64,000 bases of DNA from Yoonia vestfoldensis (GTDB taxonomy: Bacteria; Pseudomonadota; Alphaproteobacteria; Rhodobacterales; Rhodobacteraceae): NCBI RefSeq assembly GCF_002158905.1, contig NZ_CP021431.1:2294001-2358000 (forward strand), written 5' to 3'. The position numbers and the translations under genes were made by a program. Below the pieces are notes generated by a model. The model had not been told where the DNA came from, did no database searches, and saw only the letters and a list, made by a program, of their open reading frames with translations. This document shows positions 26,327-35,752 of this stretch, one piece after another; the stretch's first letter is position 1, and each line of letters begins with the position of its first letter.

Positions 26327-27121
26327 CTATCTCCCCGTTTGTTCTTTTGCGTCGTAATCGGGAAAGCTCCAGCTTTGGGCATCCCTTGCGATTTTGCCGG
26401 CCGTGTCCTGCAGGATCGGCACATAGGATTCCAGACCCGCCAGATTGGTCCGGCTGGTCGTGCTGGTCACCGACAAGGCCCCCAGCACCCGCCCGGCATC
26501 CGACAGGATCGGCATGGCGACACAGATGATGCCGGGTTCATGTTCCTCGCGGTCGAAACCATAGCCGTTGGCCCGGATATCGGCCAGTTCCGCGCGCAAC
26601 GTGGCAGGCGTGGTCAGCGTGGCGGCGGTAAAGCGATGAAAGCTTTGCTGTTCAATCACGGCCTCGATGATCGCAGGGTCGGAGAAGGCCAGCATCACCT
26701 TGCCGACACCCGTGCAATAGGCCGGGCCGACCTTGCCCGCCTGGCTGAACATCTGCACCGGATTATTGGCGTTGCGCTTGTCGATATACAGCACTTGGGC
26801 ATGGTCAAGCTGGGCCAGATGCACCGTTTCGCCGACCGCCGCAGACAAGGCGTCGATATGAGGCCGCGCGATCGGGGCAAGCGTGGATTGTTCCCAAGCC
26901 GCATGGGCCAGCCGCACCAACCGGACGCCCGGCGAATAGGTCTGCCGGTCAGGATCATAGGCCAGCATCCGCTGGTTTGTCAGTGTTTGCAGAAAACGAT
27001 ACAGCGTCGGCTTGGGAAAGGGCGATGCCGCCAGCAATTCGCTGAACCGCACAGGCCGGCTATAGGCGGCCACCTGGTCCAGCACCTCCATCGCCTTGCC
27101 GACCGTGCCATCGCTTGTCAT
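26327..27121 (-). CDS. IclR-family transcriptional regulator
   Basis: 264 residues. N-terminal winged helix (GKAMEVLDQVAAYSRPVRFSELLAASPFPKPTLYRFLQTL) and C-terminal IclR effector domain with the GVGKVMLAF and GYGFDREEHEPGIICVAMPI segments. It is divergent from the sugar-binding protein gene, so it most likely controls the galactoside operon; the effector would be a galactose-derived acid or lactone, which is inference. Three bases separate it from the ATPase gene downstream. Confidence 0.88.
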   Translation of the reverse strand: MTSDGTVGKAMEVLDQVAAYSRPVRFSELLAASPFPKPTLYRFLQTLTNQRMLAYDPDRQTYSPGVRLVRLAHAAWEQSTLAPIARPHIDALSAAVGETVHLAQLDHAQVLYIDKRNANNPVQMFSQAGKVGPAYCTGVGKVMLAFSDPAIIEAVIEQQSFHRFTAATLTTPATLRAELADIRANGYGFDREEHEPGIICVAMPILSDAGRVLGALSVTSTTSRTNLAGLESYVPILQDTAGKIARDAQSWSFPDYDAKEQTGR

Positions 27122-27275
27122 CTGCTGTCCCCCCGCTTGCGCCGCTGCGCTGGTGGCGCAGATCTGTCTTGACTGTTGACAAGGCTAGCGGCTTTGCGAT
27201 TAAGTATCAATATGCAAAACCGAGTTTCATATAATGAAACCACGGTTGACCATGGAAGCACCTAGGGAGGATACA

Positions 27276-28535
27276 ATGCATTCCATTCTGAAAACGTCGT
27301 TCGCGGCGTTCGTTGCAGCAGGCATCGCGGCATCCGCCATGCAGGCCAATGCACAATCGCTGTCGGGCGATCTGGTCATTTTCTCGGACATGTCCAACCC
27401 TGCGCCGCGCGCAGTGATGGAAGACATGGTCGCACGTTTCGGCGAAATGCACCCGGATCTGAACATCGAACTCACGGTGATCGACCGCGAAGCCTACAAG
27501 ACCCAGATCCGCAACTTCTTGACCGCCAATGCGCCGGATGTGGCCAATTGGTATGCCGCCAACCGCATGCTGCCCTATGTCGAGGCCGGATTGTTCGAAG
27601 ATATCTCTGACATCTGGGAAGGGGCGATGAGCGAAGAGCTGGCATCCACCAAAGCTGCGCTGACGGTGGGTGACGCGCAATATGGCGTGCCTTACACCTA
27701 TTATCAGTGGGGCGTATATTACCGCAAAGACCTGTTCGACCAGTTCGGCCTGACCGAGCCTGCCACCTGGGAAGAAGAGCTGGCCAATTGCCAGACCCTG
27801 CTGGACAACGGGATCAAATGCTACACGATCGGCACCAAGTTCCTGTGGACCGCCGGCGGCTGGTTCGACTATCTGAACATGCGCACCAATGGCTATGACT
27901 TTCACGCGCGCCTGACCAATGGCGAAGAAAGCTGGACCAGCGACGAGGTCCGCGCCACCTTTGCCAATTGGCGCGAGCTGATCGACATGGGGGCCTTTGT
28001 CGACGACCACCAGAATTACAGCTGGCAAGAAGCCCTGCCCTTCATGGTCAATGGCGAGGCTGCCAGCTATCTGATGGGCAATTTCGCCGTGGCCCCGCTG
28101 CGCGAAGCAGGCCTGAGCGATGACCAGCTGGATTTCTACCAATTCGTCGAAATCACCCCTGGCATTCCAAAGGGTGAAGACGCGCCGACAGATACGTTCC
28201 ACATCCCCTCGGGTGCCCAGAACAAGGAAGCCGCGCGTGAATTCCTGCGTTTCGTGGTGTCTGCCGAAAACCAGACGCTGATCAACAATGGCGCGAACCT
28301 GGGCCAGCTGCCCGTGAACGCGCTGTCCTCGGTTGATGATGACAAATTCCTGCAGCAAGGGTTCCAGATGCTGTCAAGCGGCGCCCCCGGTGGGATCGCG
28401 CAGTTCTTTGACCGTGACGCCCCTGCCGAAATGGCGGCGGCAGGCATGGAAGGGTTCCAGGAATTCATGGTCTTCCCTGACAACCTTGATGACATCCTGG
28501 AGCGGCTGGAAGCGACACGCCAGGACGTCTATTGA
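27276..28535 (+). CDS. Sugar ABC transporter substrate-binding protein (CUT1)
   Basis: 419 residues from the ATG at 27276, with AGGGAGG five bases before it. Sec signal peptide MHSILKTSFAAFVAAGIAASAMQANA. The mature part has the usual cluster-B fold elements: NPAPRAVMEDMVARFGEMHPDLNIEL, an ANAPDVANWYAANRML ligand loop and VPYTYYQWGVYYRKDLFDQFGL. It probably binds an alpha- or beta-galactoside, given the glycosidases downstream. A ten-pair hairpin follows its stop. Confidence 0.88.
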   Translation: MHSILKTSFAAFVAAGIAASAMQANAQSLSGDLVIFSDMSNPAPRAVMEDMVARFGEMHPDLNIELTVIDREAYKTQIRNFLTANAPDVANWYAANRMLPYVEAGLFEDISDIWEGAMSEELASTKAALTVGDAQYGVPYTYYQWGVYYRKDLFDQFGLTEPATWEEELANCQTLLDNGIKCYTIGTKFLWTAGGWFDYLNMRTNGYDFHARLTNGEESWTSDEVRATFANWRELIDMGAFVDDHQNYSWQEALPFMVNGEAASYLMGNFAVAPLREAGLSDDQLDFYQFVEITPGIPKGEDAPTDTFHIPSGAQNKEAAREFLRFVVSAENQTLINNGANLGQLPVNALSSVDDDKFLQQGFQMLSSGAPGGIAQFFDRDAPAEMAAAGMEGFQEFMVFPDNLDDILERLEATRQDVY

Positions 28536-28544
28536 TCCTCCCCA

Positions 28545-28570
28545 CGGGGTGCGCGGTCTTGCGCGCCCCG
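28545..28570 (+). promoter_or_regulatory. mRNA hairpin between binding-protein and permease genes
   Basis: CGGGGTGCGC pairs with GCGCGCCCCG (ten pairs, one T-G) around a six-base loop. Hairpins in this position commonly stabilise the upstream message or partly terminate it, so that binding protein is made in excess over permease. Confidence 0.6.
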
Positions 28571-28634
28571 TTCGTGCCGGTCGTGGCCTCATCCGCGTCC
28601 GGCATAAACCTTTGCCCAACAGACAGGGAAGCGC

Positions 28635-29594
28635 ATGAGCATTTCCGCTGATAGCGACAGCCAGAGACAGCGCAGCTGGTACAAGCGCAACGAGATCGCG
28701 ATCACGCCATGGCTGTTCCTGGCCCCCGGTGTGCTGTTCTTCGTGGTCTATGTCATCGCGCCGATCTGGCAAAGCTTTGGCATGTCGCTTTATGACTGGA
28801 ACGGGCTGGGCGATATCGACACCAACGGCACCTATATCGGGCTGGAGAATTACAACAAATTATTCGGTCTGAACGGCGAACGCGCGGATCGCAATTTCCA
28901 GATTTCGCTGTGGAACAACCTGCGTTGGCTGGTGCTTTACCTGCTGGCGATCCCGCTGGGGCTGTTCATCGCGCTGTTTCTTAATCAGAATGTGCGCGGT
29001 ATCCGGCTATACAAATCCCTGTTCTTTTTCCCTTTCGTCATCAGCCAGGTCGTCGTGGGCCTGGTGTTTTCCTGGTTCTACCTGCCCAATAACGGGCTGT
29101 TCACGGTGATGACCGGCTGGTTCGGGATTGAAATCCGGGGTGGCGTGCTGGGCAATCCCAATACCGCGACTTACGGGATCATCGCGGCGGGCCTCTGGCC
29201 GCAGACGGCCTATTGCATGATCCTCTATCTGACCGGCCTGAACGCGGTTGACCCCGAACAGGTCGAGGCCGCCCGTCTGGATGGCGCCAAGGGACGCAAG
29301 ATGCTGTGGCATGTGATCCTGCCGCAGCTCAAGCCTGCGACCTTTATCGCCTTTGTCGTCACGATCATCGGTGCCCTGCGCAGTTTCGATCTGGTCTCGA
29401 TCATGACAGGCGGCGGGCCGTTCGGGTCAACCCGGGTGCTGTCTTATTATGTGTTCGAGAAATCGCTTTCCGAACGCGGGCTGCAATATGGCTATGCCGC
29501 CGCCGTTGCGGTGGTGCTGTTCCTGATCATGCTGGTCTTCATCTCTTATTTTTTGTGGACGATGTACCAAGACGAAAAAGAGGCACGCGGATGA
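28635..29594 (+). CDS. Sugar ABC transporter permease, MalF type
   Basis: 319 residues with about six transmembrane helices. The conserved coupling loop EQVEAARLDGAKGRKMLWHVILPQLKP (EAA motif) lies near residues 212-238. An N-terminal cytosolic segment precedes the first helix (TPWLFLAPGVLFFVVYVIAP). Partner of the next permease gene. Confidence 0.9.
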   Translation: MSISADSDSQRQRSWYKRNEIAITPWLFLAPGVLFFVVYVIAPIWQSFGMSLYDWNGLGDIDTNGTYIGLENYNKLFGLNGERADRNFQISLWNNLRWLVLYLLAIPLGLFIALFLNQNVRGIRLYKSLFFFPFVISQVVVGLVFSWFYLPNNGLFTVMTGWFGIEIRGGVLGNPNTATYGIIAAGLWPQTAYCMILYLTGLNAVDPEQVEAARLDGAKGRKMLWHVILPQLKPATFIAFVVTIIGALRSFDLVSIMTGGGPFGSTRVLSYYVFEKSLSERGLQYGYAAAVAVVLFLIMLVFISYFLWTMYQDEKEARG

Positions 29595-29611
29595 CATTCA
29601 TGCACACACCC

Positions 29612-29676
29612 GTCCCGGACTTGATCCGGGACCTGCTGGTCCGGGTCAGCGCGGGGTCCCGGGTCAAGCCCGGGAC
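29612..29676. repeat. Paired REP-like palindromes between the two permease genes
   Basis: Two 21-bp palindromes lie head to head: 29612-29632 has arms GTCCCGGA/TCCGGGAC around CTTGA, and 29656-29676 has arms GTCCCGGG/CCCGGGAC around TCAAG. The loops are complementary, so the whole stretch can also fold as one long stem. The core CCCGG(A/G)CTTGATCCGGG is a common alphaproteobacterial extragenic repeat. It sits inside an operon and could affect stability of the upstream part. Confidence 0.75.
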
Positions 29677-29690
29677 GGCGGAGCGCTGAT

Positions 29691-30539
29691 ATGTTTCCGA
29701 CACCCGTGCAGAAATCATCCCCCGCCCTGCGCCTTGGCTATCAGGCCTTTCTGCCTGTCGCGCTGATCCTGTGGCTTTTGCCGCTGATCGCGGTGATGAT
29801 CTTTTCGATCAAGCCCGATGTCGATTTCACCACCGGTAATTACTGGGGCTGGCCTTCGTCTTTCGAGGGTTTCACCAATTACGGGCGGGTGTTCTTCGAA
29901 AGCGCGATGCCGCGCTATCTGCTGAATTCCGTGCTGATCACGGTGCCTACGGTGATCGGCACTGTGGCTTTGGCCTGCATGACCGGCTTTGCGCTGGGGG
30001 TCTATAAGTTCAAGGGCAACCTTTTGATCTTCTTCATGTTCATCGCGGGCAATTTCGTGCCCTTCCAGATCCTGATGGTGCCGGTGCGCGATCTGACCGT
30101 GGATATGGGGCTATACAATACCAAGACCGGGCTGGTGCTGTTTCACATCGCCTTTCAGACCGGGTTTGCCACGCTGTTCATGCGCAATTTTATCCGCGCG
30201 CTGCCCTTTCCGCTGATCGAGGCCGCCCGCGTCGAAGGTGTCGCGGAATGGCGCATCTTTCTTTATGTCGTGCTGCCCTTGATGAAACCCGCAATCGCCG
30301 CGATGGCGGTGCTGATCTTCACCTTCATCTGGAACGATTATTTCTGGGCCGTCGTGCTGACCCAAGGCCCCGAAAGCCAGCCTGTCACCGCAGGCATCAC
30401 CAGTTTCAACGCGCAATATCGCGCCGCCTATCACCTGATGAGCGCAGGTTCCATCGTGGCCGCCCTGCCGCCGGTCTTGATGTTTTTCCTGATGCAGAAA
30501 CATTTCATCGCGGGCCTGACGCTCGGGGCTGTAAAGTAA
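29691..30539 (+). CDS. Sugar ABC transporter permease, MalG type
   Basis: 282 residues with six predicted helices. The EAA loop reads LIEAARVEGVAEWRIFLYVVLPLMKP near residues 170-200. Together with the preceding gene it forms the membrane channel of the importer. No strong ribosome site is visible before the ATG at 29691, which follows the REP-like repeat closely. Confidence 0.9.
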   Translation: MFPTPVQKSSPALRLGYQAFLPVALILWLLPLIAVMIFSIKPDVDFTTGNYWGWPSSFEGFTNYGRVFFESAMPRYLLNSVLITVPTVIGTVALACMTGFALGVYKFKGNLLIFFMFIAGNFVPFQILMVPVRDLTVDMGLYNTKTGLVLFHIAFQTGFATLFMRNFIRALPFPLIEAARVEGVAEWRIFLYVVLPLMKPAIAAMAVLIFTFIWNDYFWAVVLTQGPESQPVTAGITSFNAQYRAAYHLMSAGSIVAALPPVLMFFLMQKHFIAGLTLGAVK

Positions 30540-30546
30540 GAAAACC

Positions 30547-32631
30547 ATGACCCAGACTTACCGGATCGACGACGGACGCCAGACGCTTGTGCTGGCGGCC
30601 ACAAATGCCCGCCTGCCACAGGTCGTCTATTGGGGCGCCAGCCTGCCCGCAGACGAAGACCTTGCCATGTTGCACATCGCCCATGCCATCGACGTGACCG
30701 GCGGGATGCTGGATGAAAACCCCGATCTGTCGCTCTGCCCCGAGGCCAGCCGCAGCTTTCCCGGCCAGCCCGGCCTGATCCTGCGCGATGGAGGCGGCGC
30801 GGCGCTGCTGGCGATGTTCCGCTTTGTGAAGGCAGAGCAAACCGATGCTGCCCTGCGCCTGACATACCGCGATGCCGACAAGGGGCTAGAGCTGACCTGC
30901 GCGTTCCGCTCGGACCCCGAAACCCATATCATCACCTGCCAGACCATGCTTGACGCGGATCAGCCGGTGCATCTGGACTGGCTTGCCGCCCCCGTTCTGC
31001 CCGGCCCGCACTACAGCGACGAGATGATCGACATCTCCGGCCGCTGGTGCGGTGAATTCCAGCTGGCCCGCACGCCCTGGTCCCCCGGCATCCGGTTGCG
31101 CGAAAGCCGCACAGGCCGCAGCGGGCATGAACATGTCCCCGGCCTGATCGTGCCCTGCCGTGGCGCAACGAACACCCAAGGCGAGGTCTATGCCTTTCAC
31201 TATGGCTGGTCCGGCGGGCATCGCATGATCGCCGAGGAATTGCCCGATGGCCGCCGGCAAATCCAATGGGGCCACACGGCCGGGTCGGAAACCAGCGCGG
31301 CGACACATTTCAGCACCGCGCCTTTATATATCACCTATTCCGACAGCGGTCTGAACGGCTGCGCGATCGCCTTCCAGCGCCATTTGCGCGACCGGGTCGT
31401 GACCTGGCCCAAACCCGATGCCCCGCGCCCGGTGCATTACAATTGCTGGGAAGCGGTCTATTTCGACCATGACCTGCCGGTGCTCAAAGACATCGCCAGC
31501 CGCGCCGCAGCGCTGGGCGCGGAACGGTTTGTGCTGGATGACGGCTGGTTCGGCAGGCGCGATGATGACACCACCAGCCTTGCCGATTGGGTGGTGGATG
31601 CGCGCAAATACCCCGAGGGGCTGCACCCGCTGATCGCCCATATCCAGGGGCTGGGCATGGGCTTTGGCCTCTGGTTTGAACCCGAGATGATCAACGAGGA
31701 CAGCGACATATATCGCGCCCATCCGGGTTGGGTGCTGGGCCGCGCCGAACAGATACGCGGGCGGCAACAATTGGTGCTGAACATGGCGCTGCCTGCCGTG
31801 CGCGATTATCTTTATGACCGGATCGCCGCGATCCTGACCGATCATCCGATTGAATACATCAAATGGGACCATAACCGCGTCCTGCCGATGCCCGATGCCG
31901 CCCAGACGCGGGGAACCTATGCCTTGCTGGACCGGCTGCGCGCGGATTTCCCCGGCGTCGAGATCGAAAGCTGCGCCTCGGGCGGCGGGCGGATCGACTT
32001 TGGCATCCTGCAACGCACGCAGCGGGTCTGGCTGTCCGACAGCAATGATGCGCTGGAGCGGCTGCGCATCCAGCATGATGCGGCGCTGTTCCTGCCGCTG
32101 GCCGTGACCGGCAGCCATGTTGGCCCGCGGCTTTGCCATACCTCGGGCCGCACGCTGGATATCTCTTTGCGCGCATGGGTCGCGGCCCAGCGCCATATGG
32201 GGTTCGAGATGGACCCGCGCGAATTGACCGACCACGAGGCCGCTGTGCTGACCAAGGTCACGGCATGGTGGAAACAGCACCGCCATTGGCTGCAAACGGC
32301 CGATATCCTGCGGCTGGACAGCGCCGATCCTGCGGTGATCGCTGAACAGCAACTGGCGCGCGACAAGCAGTGTTTCGTGGTTTTCGTTGGCAAGGCCGCG
32401 ACCAGCAGGCAGATTGCACCGCGCCCCTTGCGGCTGACGGGCCTTGACCCGCAGGCGCGCTATCAGGTCACGCTGGTCAACCGCGACGAGGCGCCCGGCC
32501 TTTCACGCGGGGCGCCCTTGCTCAAATCCGGATCGCTGGTTGCGTCGGGCCGCTATCTGATGCAGCACGGCGTGACATTGCCCTGGTCCTTCCCCGAACG
32601 GATATGGGTGCTGCAAGGAGAAAGCCTATGA
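30547..32631 (+). CDS. Alpha-galactosidase, GH36
   Basis: 694 residues, no signal peptide, so cytosolic. N-terminal beta-sandwich, then the barrel with FVLDDGWFGRRDDD, the nucleophile Asp in EYIKWDHNR and the acid/base Asp in RVWLSDSNDALERLR, which is the GH36 signature; ESCASGGGRIDFGIL precedes it. It releases galactose from alpha-galactosides such as melibiose or raffinose-type sugars taken up by the adjacent ABC importer. Seven bases after the permease stop; its stop overlaps the SDR start. Confidence 0.93.
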   Translation: MTQTYRIDDGRQTLVLAATNARLPQVVYWGASLPADEDLAMLHIAHAIDVTGGMLDENPDLSLCPEASRSFPGQPGLILRDGGGAALLAMFRFVKAEQTDAALRLTYRDADKGLELTCAFRSDPETHIITCQTMLDADQPVHLDWLAAPVLPGPHYSDEMIDISGRWCGEFQLARTPWSPGIRLRESRTGRSGHEHVPGLIVPCRGATNTQGEVYAFHYGWSGGHRMIAEELPDGRRQIQWGHTAGSETSAATHFSTAPLYITYSDSGLNGCAIAFQRHLRDRVVTWPKPDAPRPVHYNCWEAVYFDHDLPVLKDIASRAAALGAERFVLDDGWFGRRDDDTTSLADWVVDARKYPEGLHPLIAHIQGLGMGFGLWFEPEMINEDSDIYRAHPGWVLGRAEQIRGRQQLVLNMALPAVRDYLYDRIAAILTDHPIEYIKWDHNRVLPMPDAAQTRGTYALLDRLRADFPGVEIESCASGGGRIDFGILQRTQRVWLSDSNDALERLRIQHDAALFLPLAVTGSHVGPRLCHTSGRTLDISLRAWVAAQRHMGFEMDPRELTDHEAAVLTKVTAWWKQHRHWLQTADILRLDSADPAVIAEQQLARDKQCFVVFVGKAATSRQIAPRPLRLTGLDPQARYQVTLVNRDEAPGLSRGAPLLKSGSLVASGRYLMQHGVTLPWSFPERIWVLQGESL

Positions 32632-33386
32632 CCGCCAGCTTTCATGATCTGATGGGTGCATCGGTGTTCATCACCGGGGGCGGCAGCGGCATCGGGGTCG
32701 CGCTGACCGAGGGGTTTCTGGCGCAGGGTGCCAAGGTCGCTTTTGTCGGGCGCTCCGATGCCAGCGCTTTTGCCGATGCGATGGCCGCCAAACACGGCAA
32801 CCGGCCCTTGTTTATCCAATGCGACATCACCGACACCGATGCCTTGCAAGATGCCATCGCACAGGCCGCGCAGACCCATGGCCCGCTGAAAGCGCTGGTC
32901 AATAATGCCGCCAATGACGCCCGCCACGCGGCCGCAACCATCACCCCGGCCTATTGGGATGAAATGCAGGCGGTGAACCTCAAGGCCTATTTCTTTGCCT
33001 GCCAGAAAGCCGCCAGCCTGATGGCCCCGCAAGGCGCGATGATCAACTTTTCCTCGATCAGCTATATGTTCGGCGCGGCGGATATGGTCGCCTATACCAC
33101 CGCCAATGCGGGGATCACCGGGCTGACACGTTCGCTGGCCCGCGAATGGGGGCCGCGCGGGATCAGGGTCAATGCCATCGCCCCCGGCTGGGTCTTTACC
33201 GAGAAACAGGAAACCATGTGGGCCACGCCAGACAGCAAGGCCGCCTTTCTGGAACGGCAATGTTTGCAGGATTTCATGCAGCCCGCCGATATGGTCGGGC
33301 CGGTGCTGTTTCTGGCCTCGGACGTCTCGGCGATGATGACGGGCCAGACCATGGTGGTTGATGCCGGCGTGGTGACGACAGGATGA
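32628..33386 (+). CDS. Short-chain dehydrogenase, candidate galactose 1-dehydrogenase, with altered active site
   Basis: 252 residues from the ATG at 32628. The Rossmann motif TGGGSGIG and the VNNAAND stretch are intact, and INFSSISYMFG supplies the catalytic Ser. The tyrosine motif is YTTAN: Tyr156 is kept, but residue 160, where nearly all classical SDRs have Lys, is Asn. Context points to oxidation of galactose to galactonolactone. It could use another residue for proton relay, or have a different or lost activity. The start overlaps the GH36 stop, and the next gene also overlaps it. Confidence 0.75.
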   Translation: MTASFHDLMGASVFITGGGSGIGVALTEGFLAQGAKVAFVGRSDASAFADAMAAKHGNRPLFIQCDITDTDALQDAIAQAAQTHGPLKALVNNAANDARHAAATITPAYWDEMQAVNLKAYFFACQKAASLMAPQGAMINFSSISYMFGAADMVAYTTANAGITGLTRSLAREWGPRGIRVNAIAPGWVFTEKQETMWATPDSKAAFLERQCLQDFMQPADMVGPVLFLASDVSAMMTGQTMVVDAGVVTTG

Positions 33387-34285
33387 TGGCACCGGTTACC
33401 CCCGCTTGGATCGCCGTTGATTGGGGCACCTCGCATCTGCGCGCCTGGGCGATGTCGGCCAGCGGCACGGTGCTGGCACAGGCCGGGTCCGACAGGGGCA
33501 TGGGCCAGCTGGACCGCGCAGGGTTTGAACCCGCATTGCTGGCGCTGGTCGGCGACTGGCTGACCGCGCCTACCCCGATCATTGCCTGTGGCATGGTCGG
33601 ATCGCGCCAAGGCTGGGTCGAGGCCCCCTATACCGCCACGCCCTGCGCGCCGCTTGCCGCACCATTGGTGCGCGCCCCCAGCCAGGACATGCGCTTGCAG
33701 GTCCATGTCATCCCCGGCATCAAACAGCTGCAGCCCGCCGATGTCATGCGCGGCGAGGAAACCCAGATCGCGGGCTTTCTGGCGCAGAACAAGGGCTGGG
33801 ACGGTGTGGTCTGCCTGCCGGGCACCCATACCAAATGGGTCCATGTCAGCGCGGGCGAAATCGTCAGTTTTCAGACCTTCATGACAGGCGAGCTGTTCGC
33901 CACCCTCGCCACCCAAACCGTGCTGCGCCATTCCGTGGCCGCCGAAGGCTGGGATGATGCGGCCTTTGACACGGCGCTGGCCGATGCATCGGCACGGCCT
34001 GAAAAGCTGGCAGGCCGGCTGTTTTCGCTGCGCGCCGAAGGGCTGTTATGCGATCTGTCGGGGGCCGCTGCGCGCGCGCGGCTGTCGGGCTTGCTGATCG
34101 GGGCGGAACTTGCCTCGGCCAAACCTTACTGGCTGGGCCAGCAGATCGCCGTGATCGGCGCGGGCGCGCTGGCACGGCTTTACGTCACGGCGCTGGCACA
34201 GCATGCTGCGCCTGCCACTCAGGTCAATGCCGAGGCCGCGACACTGTCCGGGCTGACCGCCGCTTACCGCCAGTTGAAAGGATAA
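33383..34285 (+). CDS. dgoK: 2-dehydro-3-deoxygalactonokinase
   Basis: 300 residues. [14 protein letters not shown] is the N-terminal phosphate-binding loop of the DgoK family, followed by [24 protein letters not shown] and [12 protein letters not shown]. It phosphorylates 2-keto-3-deoxygalactonate at position 6 using ATP. ATGA overlap with the SDR gene; the aldolase follows after two bases. Confidence 0.92.
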   Translation: MMAPVTPAWIAVDWGTSHLRAWAMSASGTVLAQAGSDRGMGQLDRAGFEPALLALVGDWLTAPTPIIACGMVGSRQGWVEAPYTATPCAPLAAPLVRAPSQDMRLQVHVIPGIKQLQPADVMRGEETQIAGFLAQNKGWDGVVCLPGTHTKWVHVSAGEIVSFQTFMTGELFATLATQTVLRHSVAAEGWDDAAFDTALADASARPEKLAGRLFSLRAEGLLCDLSGAAARARLSGLLIGAELASAKPYWLGQQIAVIGAGALARLYVTALAQHAAPATQVNAEAATLSGLTAAYRQLKG

Positions 34286-34287
34286 AG

Positions 34288-34893
34288 ATGCACCGCCCCC
34301 TGATCGCCATCCTGCGCGGCATCACCCCCGCAGAGGCCGAACCCGTCACCGCCGCCCTGATCGCCGCGGGCATCACCAAGATCGAGGTGCCGCTGAATTC
34401 CCCCGACCCGTTCGACAGTATCGGCCGCATGGCGCGCGCCTTTGGCGATAAGGCGCTGATCGGGGCGGGCACGGTATTATCCACCGACGATGTCGGCCGC
34501 GTGGCACAGGTCGGCGGCAAATTGATCGTGTCACCCAATTGCGACCCGCGCGTGATCGTGGCCACCAAGATGGCGGGGCTGCACAGCTGGCCGGGGGTGA
34601 TGACACCGACCGAATGTTTCGCCGCATTAAAGGCCGGTGCCGATGGGCTGAAGATCTTTCCCGCCAGCCTGATCGGTCCCGACGGGATCAAGGCGATCCG
34701 CGCCGTGCTGCCCCAAGGCACGCAGATCTATGCTGTGGGCGGTGCGGATGATAGCACTTTTGCAACATGGATGGCCGCAAGTGCCAATGGATTTGGTATT
34801 GGAACTGCACTTTATCAACCTGGTCGGGATATCGCCGAAATTACCGCCCGCGCCCGCGATATCGTCGCCGCCTATGACGAGGCCGCAGCATGA
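34288..34893 (+). CDS. dgoA: 2-dehydro-3-deoxy-6-phosphogalactonate aldolase
   Basis: 201 residues from the ATG at 34288. KDPG/KDPGal aldolase barrel: [24 protein letters not shown] with the catalytic Glu, [10 protein letters not shown], and the Schiff-base Lys in [14 protein letters not shown]. It cleaves KDPGal to pyruvate and glyceraldehyde 3-phosphate. The VPLNSP and SPNCD motifs and dgoK next door favour the galactose-specific form over Eda. Its stop overlaps the SMP-30 start. Confidence 0.92.
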   Translation: MHRPLIAILRGITPAEAEPVTAALIAAGITKIEVPLNSPDPFDSIGRMARAFGDKALIGAGTVLSTDDVGRVAQVGGKLIVSPNCDPRVIVATKMAGLHSWPGVMTPTECFAALKAGADGLKIFPASLIGPDGIKAIRAVLPQGTQIYAVGGADDSTFATWMAASANGFGIGTALYQPGRDIAEITARARDIVAAYDEAAA

Positions 34894-35711
34894 TCTTTGA
34901 CGACACCCAATGCAGCCTTGGCGAAGGCCCGTTATGGCACCCTGTGCGCGGCACCTTGTTCTGGTTCGATATTCTGGGCAAGCGGCTGCATAGCAAGGCG
35001 CGGCATTGGCAGTTTGACGAACATGTCTCGGCGGCGGGCTGGGTCGATGCGGATAGATTGCTGATCGCCAGCCAGACCGCGCTGATCCACTTTGATCTGC
35101 GCGATGGCAGCCAGACCCCTTTGTGCCCGCTAGAGGCGGATAATGCCGTCACCCGGTCCAATGATGGCCGCGCCGATCCGCAGGGCGGGTTCTGGATCGG
35201 CACGATGGGGATCAATGCCGAACCGGGCGCAGGCGCAATCTATCGCTATTACAAAGGTGCGCTGCGCCAGCTTTTCGCGCCAATCACGATCAGCAATGCG
35301 ATCTGTTTCGCCCCTGATGGCCGCACCGCCTATTTCACCGATACGCCGACGCAAAAGATCATGCGCGTGGCGCTGGATGCGCAGGGCTGGCCATGTGCCG
35401 ACCCCGTGGTCCATATCGACCTGAGCGACACTGATTTCCGCCCCGATGGCGCGGTCGTCGATGCGCAGGGCAATCTGTGGAACGCGCAATGGGGCGCGGG
35501 GCGCGTGGCGGGCTATGCCCCCGATGGCCAGTTTATCGACAGCTTCGGCTTTGCCGCGGCGCAAACCTCTTGCCCCGCTTTCGGTGGCGATGATCTTTCA
35601 ATCCTGTTCTGCACCACGGCCGCAACGGGCCGCGAGGGGCCGGATGAGGGCAAGACATATACCACCCCAACATCCTACAAAGGGCAGGCAGAACATCAGG
35701 TGATCCTGTAA
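34890..35711 (+). CDS. SMP-30/gluconolactonase-family lactonase
   Basis: 273 residues of a six-bladed propeller. [11 protein letters not shown] has the metal-binding Glu, [17 protein letters not shown] the substrate loop, [21 protein letters not shown] the Asn, and [18 protein letters not shown] the metal-binding Asp. In this cluster it should hydrolyse galactono-1,4- or 1,5-lactone to galactonate; the family is too broad to prove that by sequence. ATGA overlap with dgoA. Confidence 0.85.
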   Translation: MIFDDTQCSLGEGPLWHPVRGTLFWFDILGKRLHSKARHWQFDEHVSAAGWVDADRLLIASQTALIHFDLRDGSQTPLCPLEADNAVTRSNDGRADPQGGFWIGTMGINAEPGAGAIYRYYKGALRQLFAPITISNAICFAPDGRTAYFTDTPTQKIMRVALDAQGWPCADPVVHIDLSDTDFRPDGAVVDAQGNLWNAQWGAGRVAGYAPDGQFIDSFGFAAAQTSCPAFGGDDLSILFCTTAATGREGPDEGKTYTTPTSYKGQAEHQVIL

Positions 35712-35752
35712 CCCTGCCCCCCCCTTTGGTTTGCATCTCAAAAGGCTGACAC

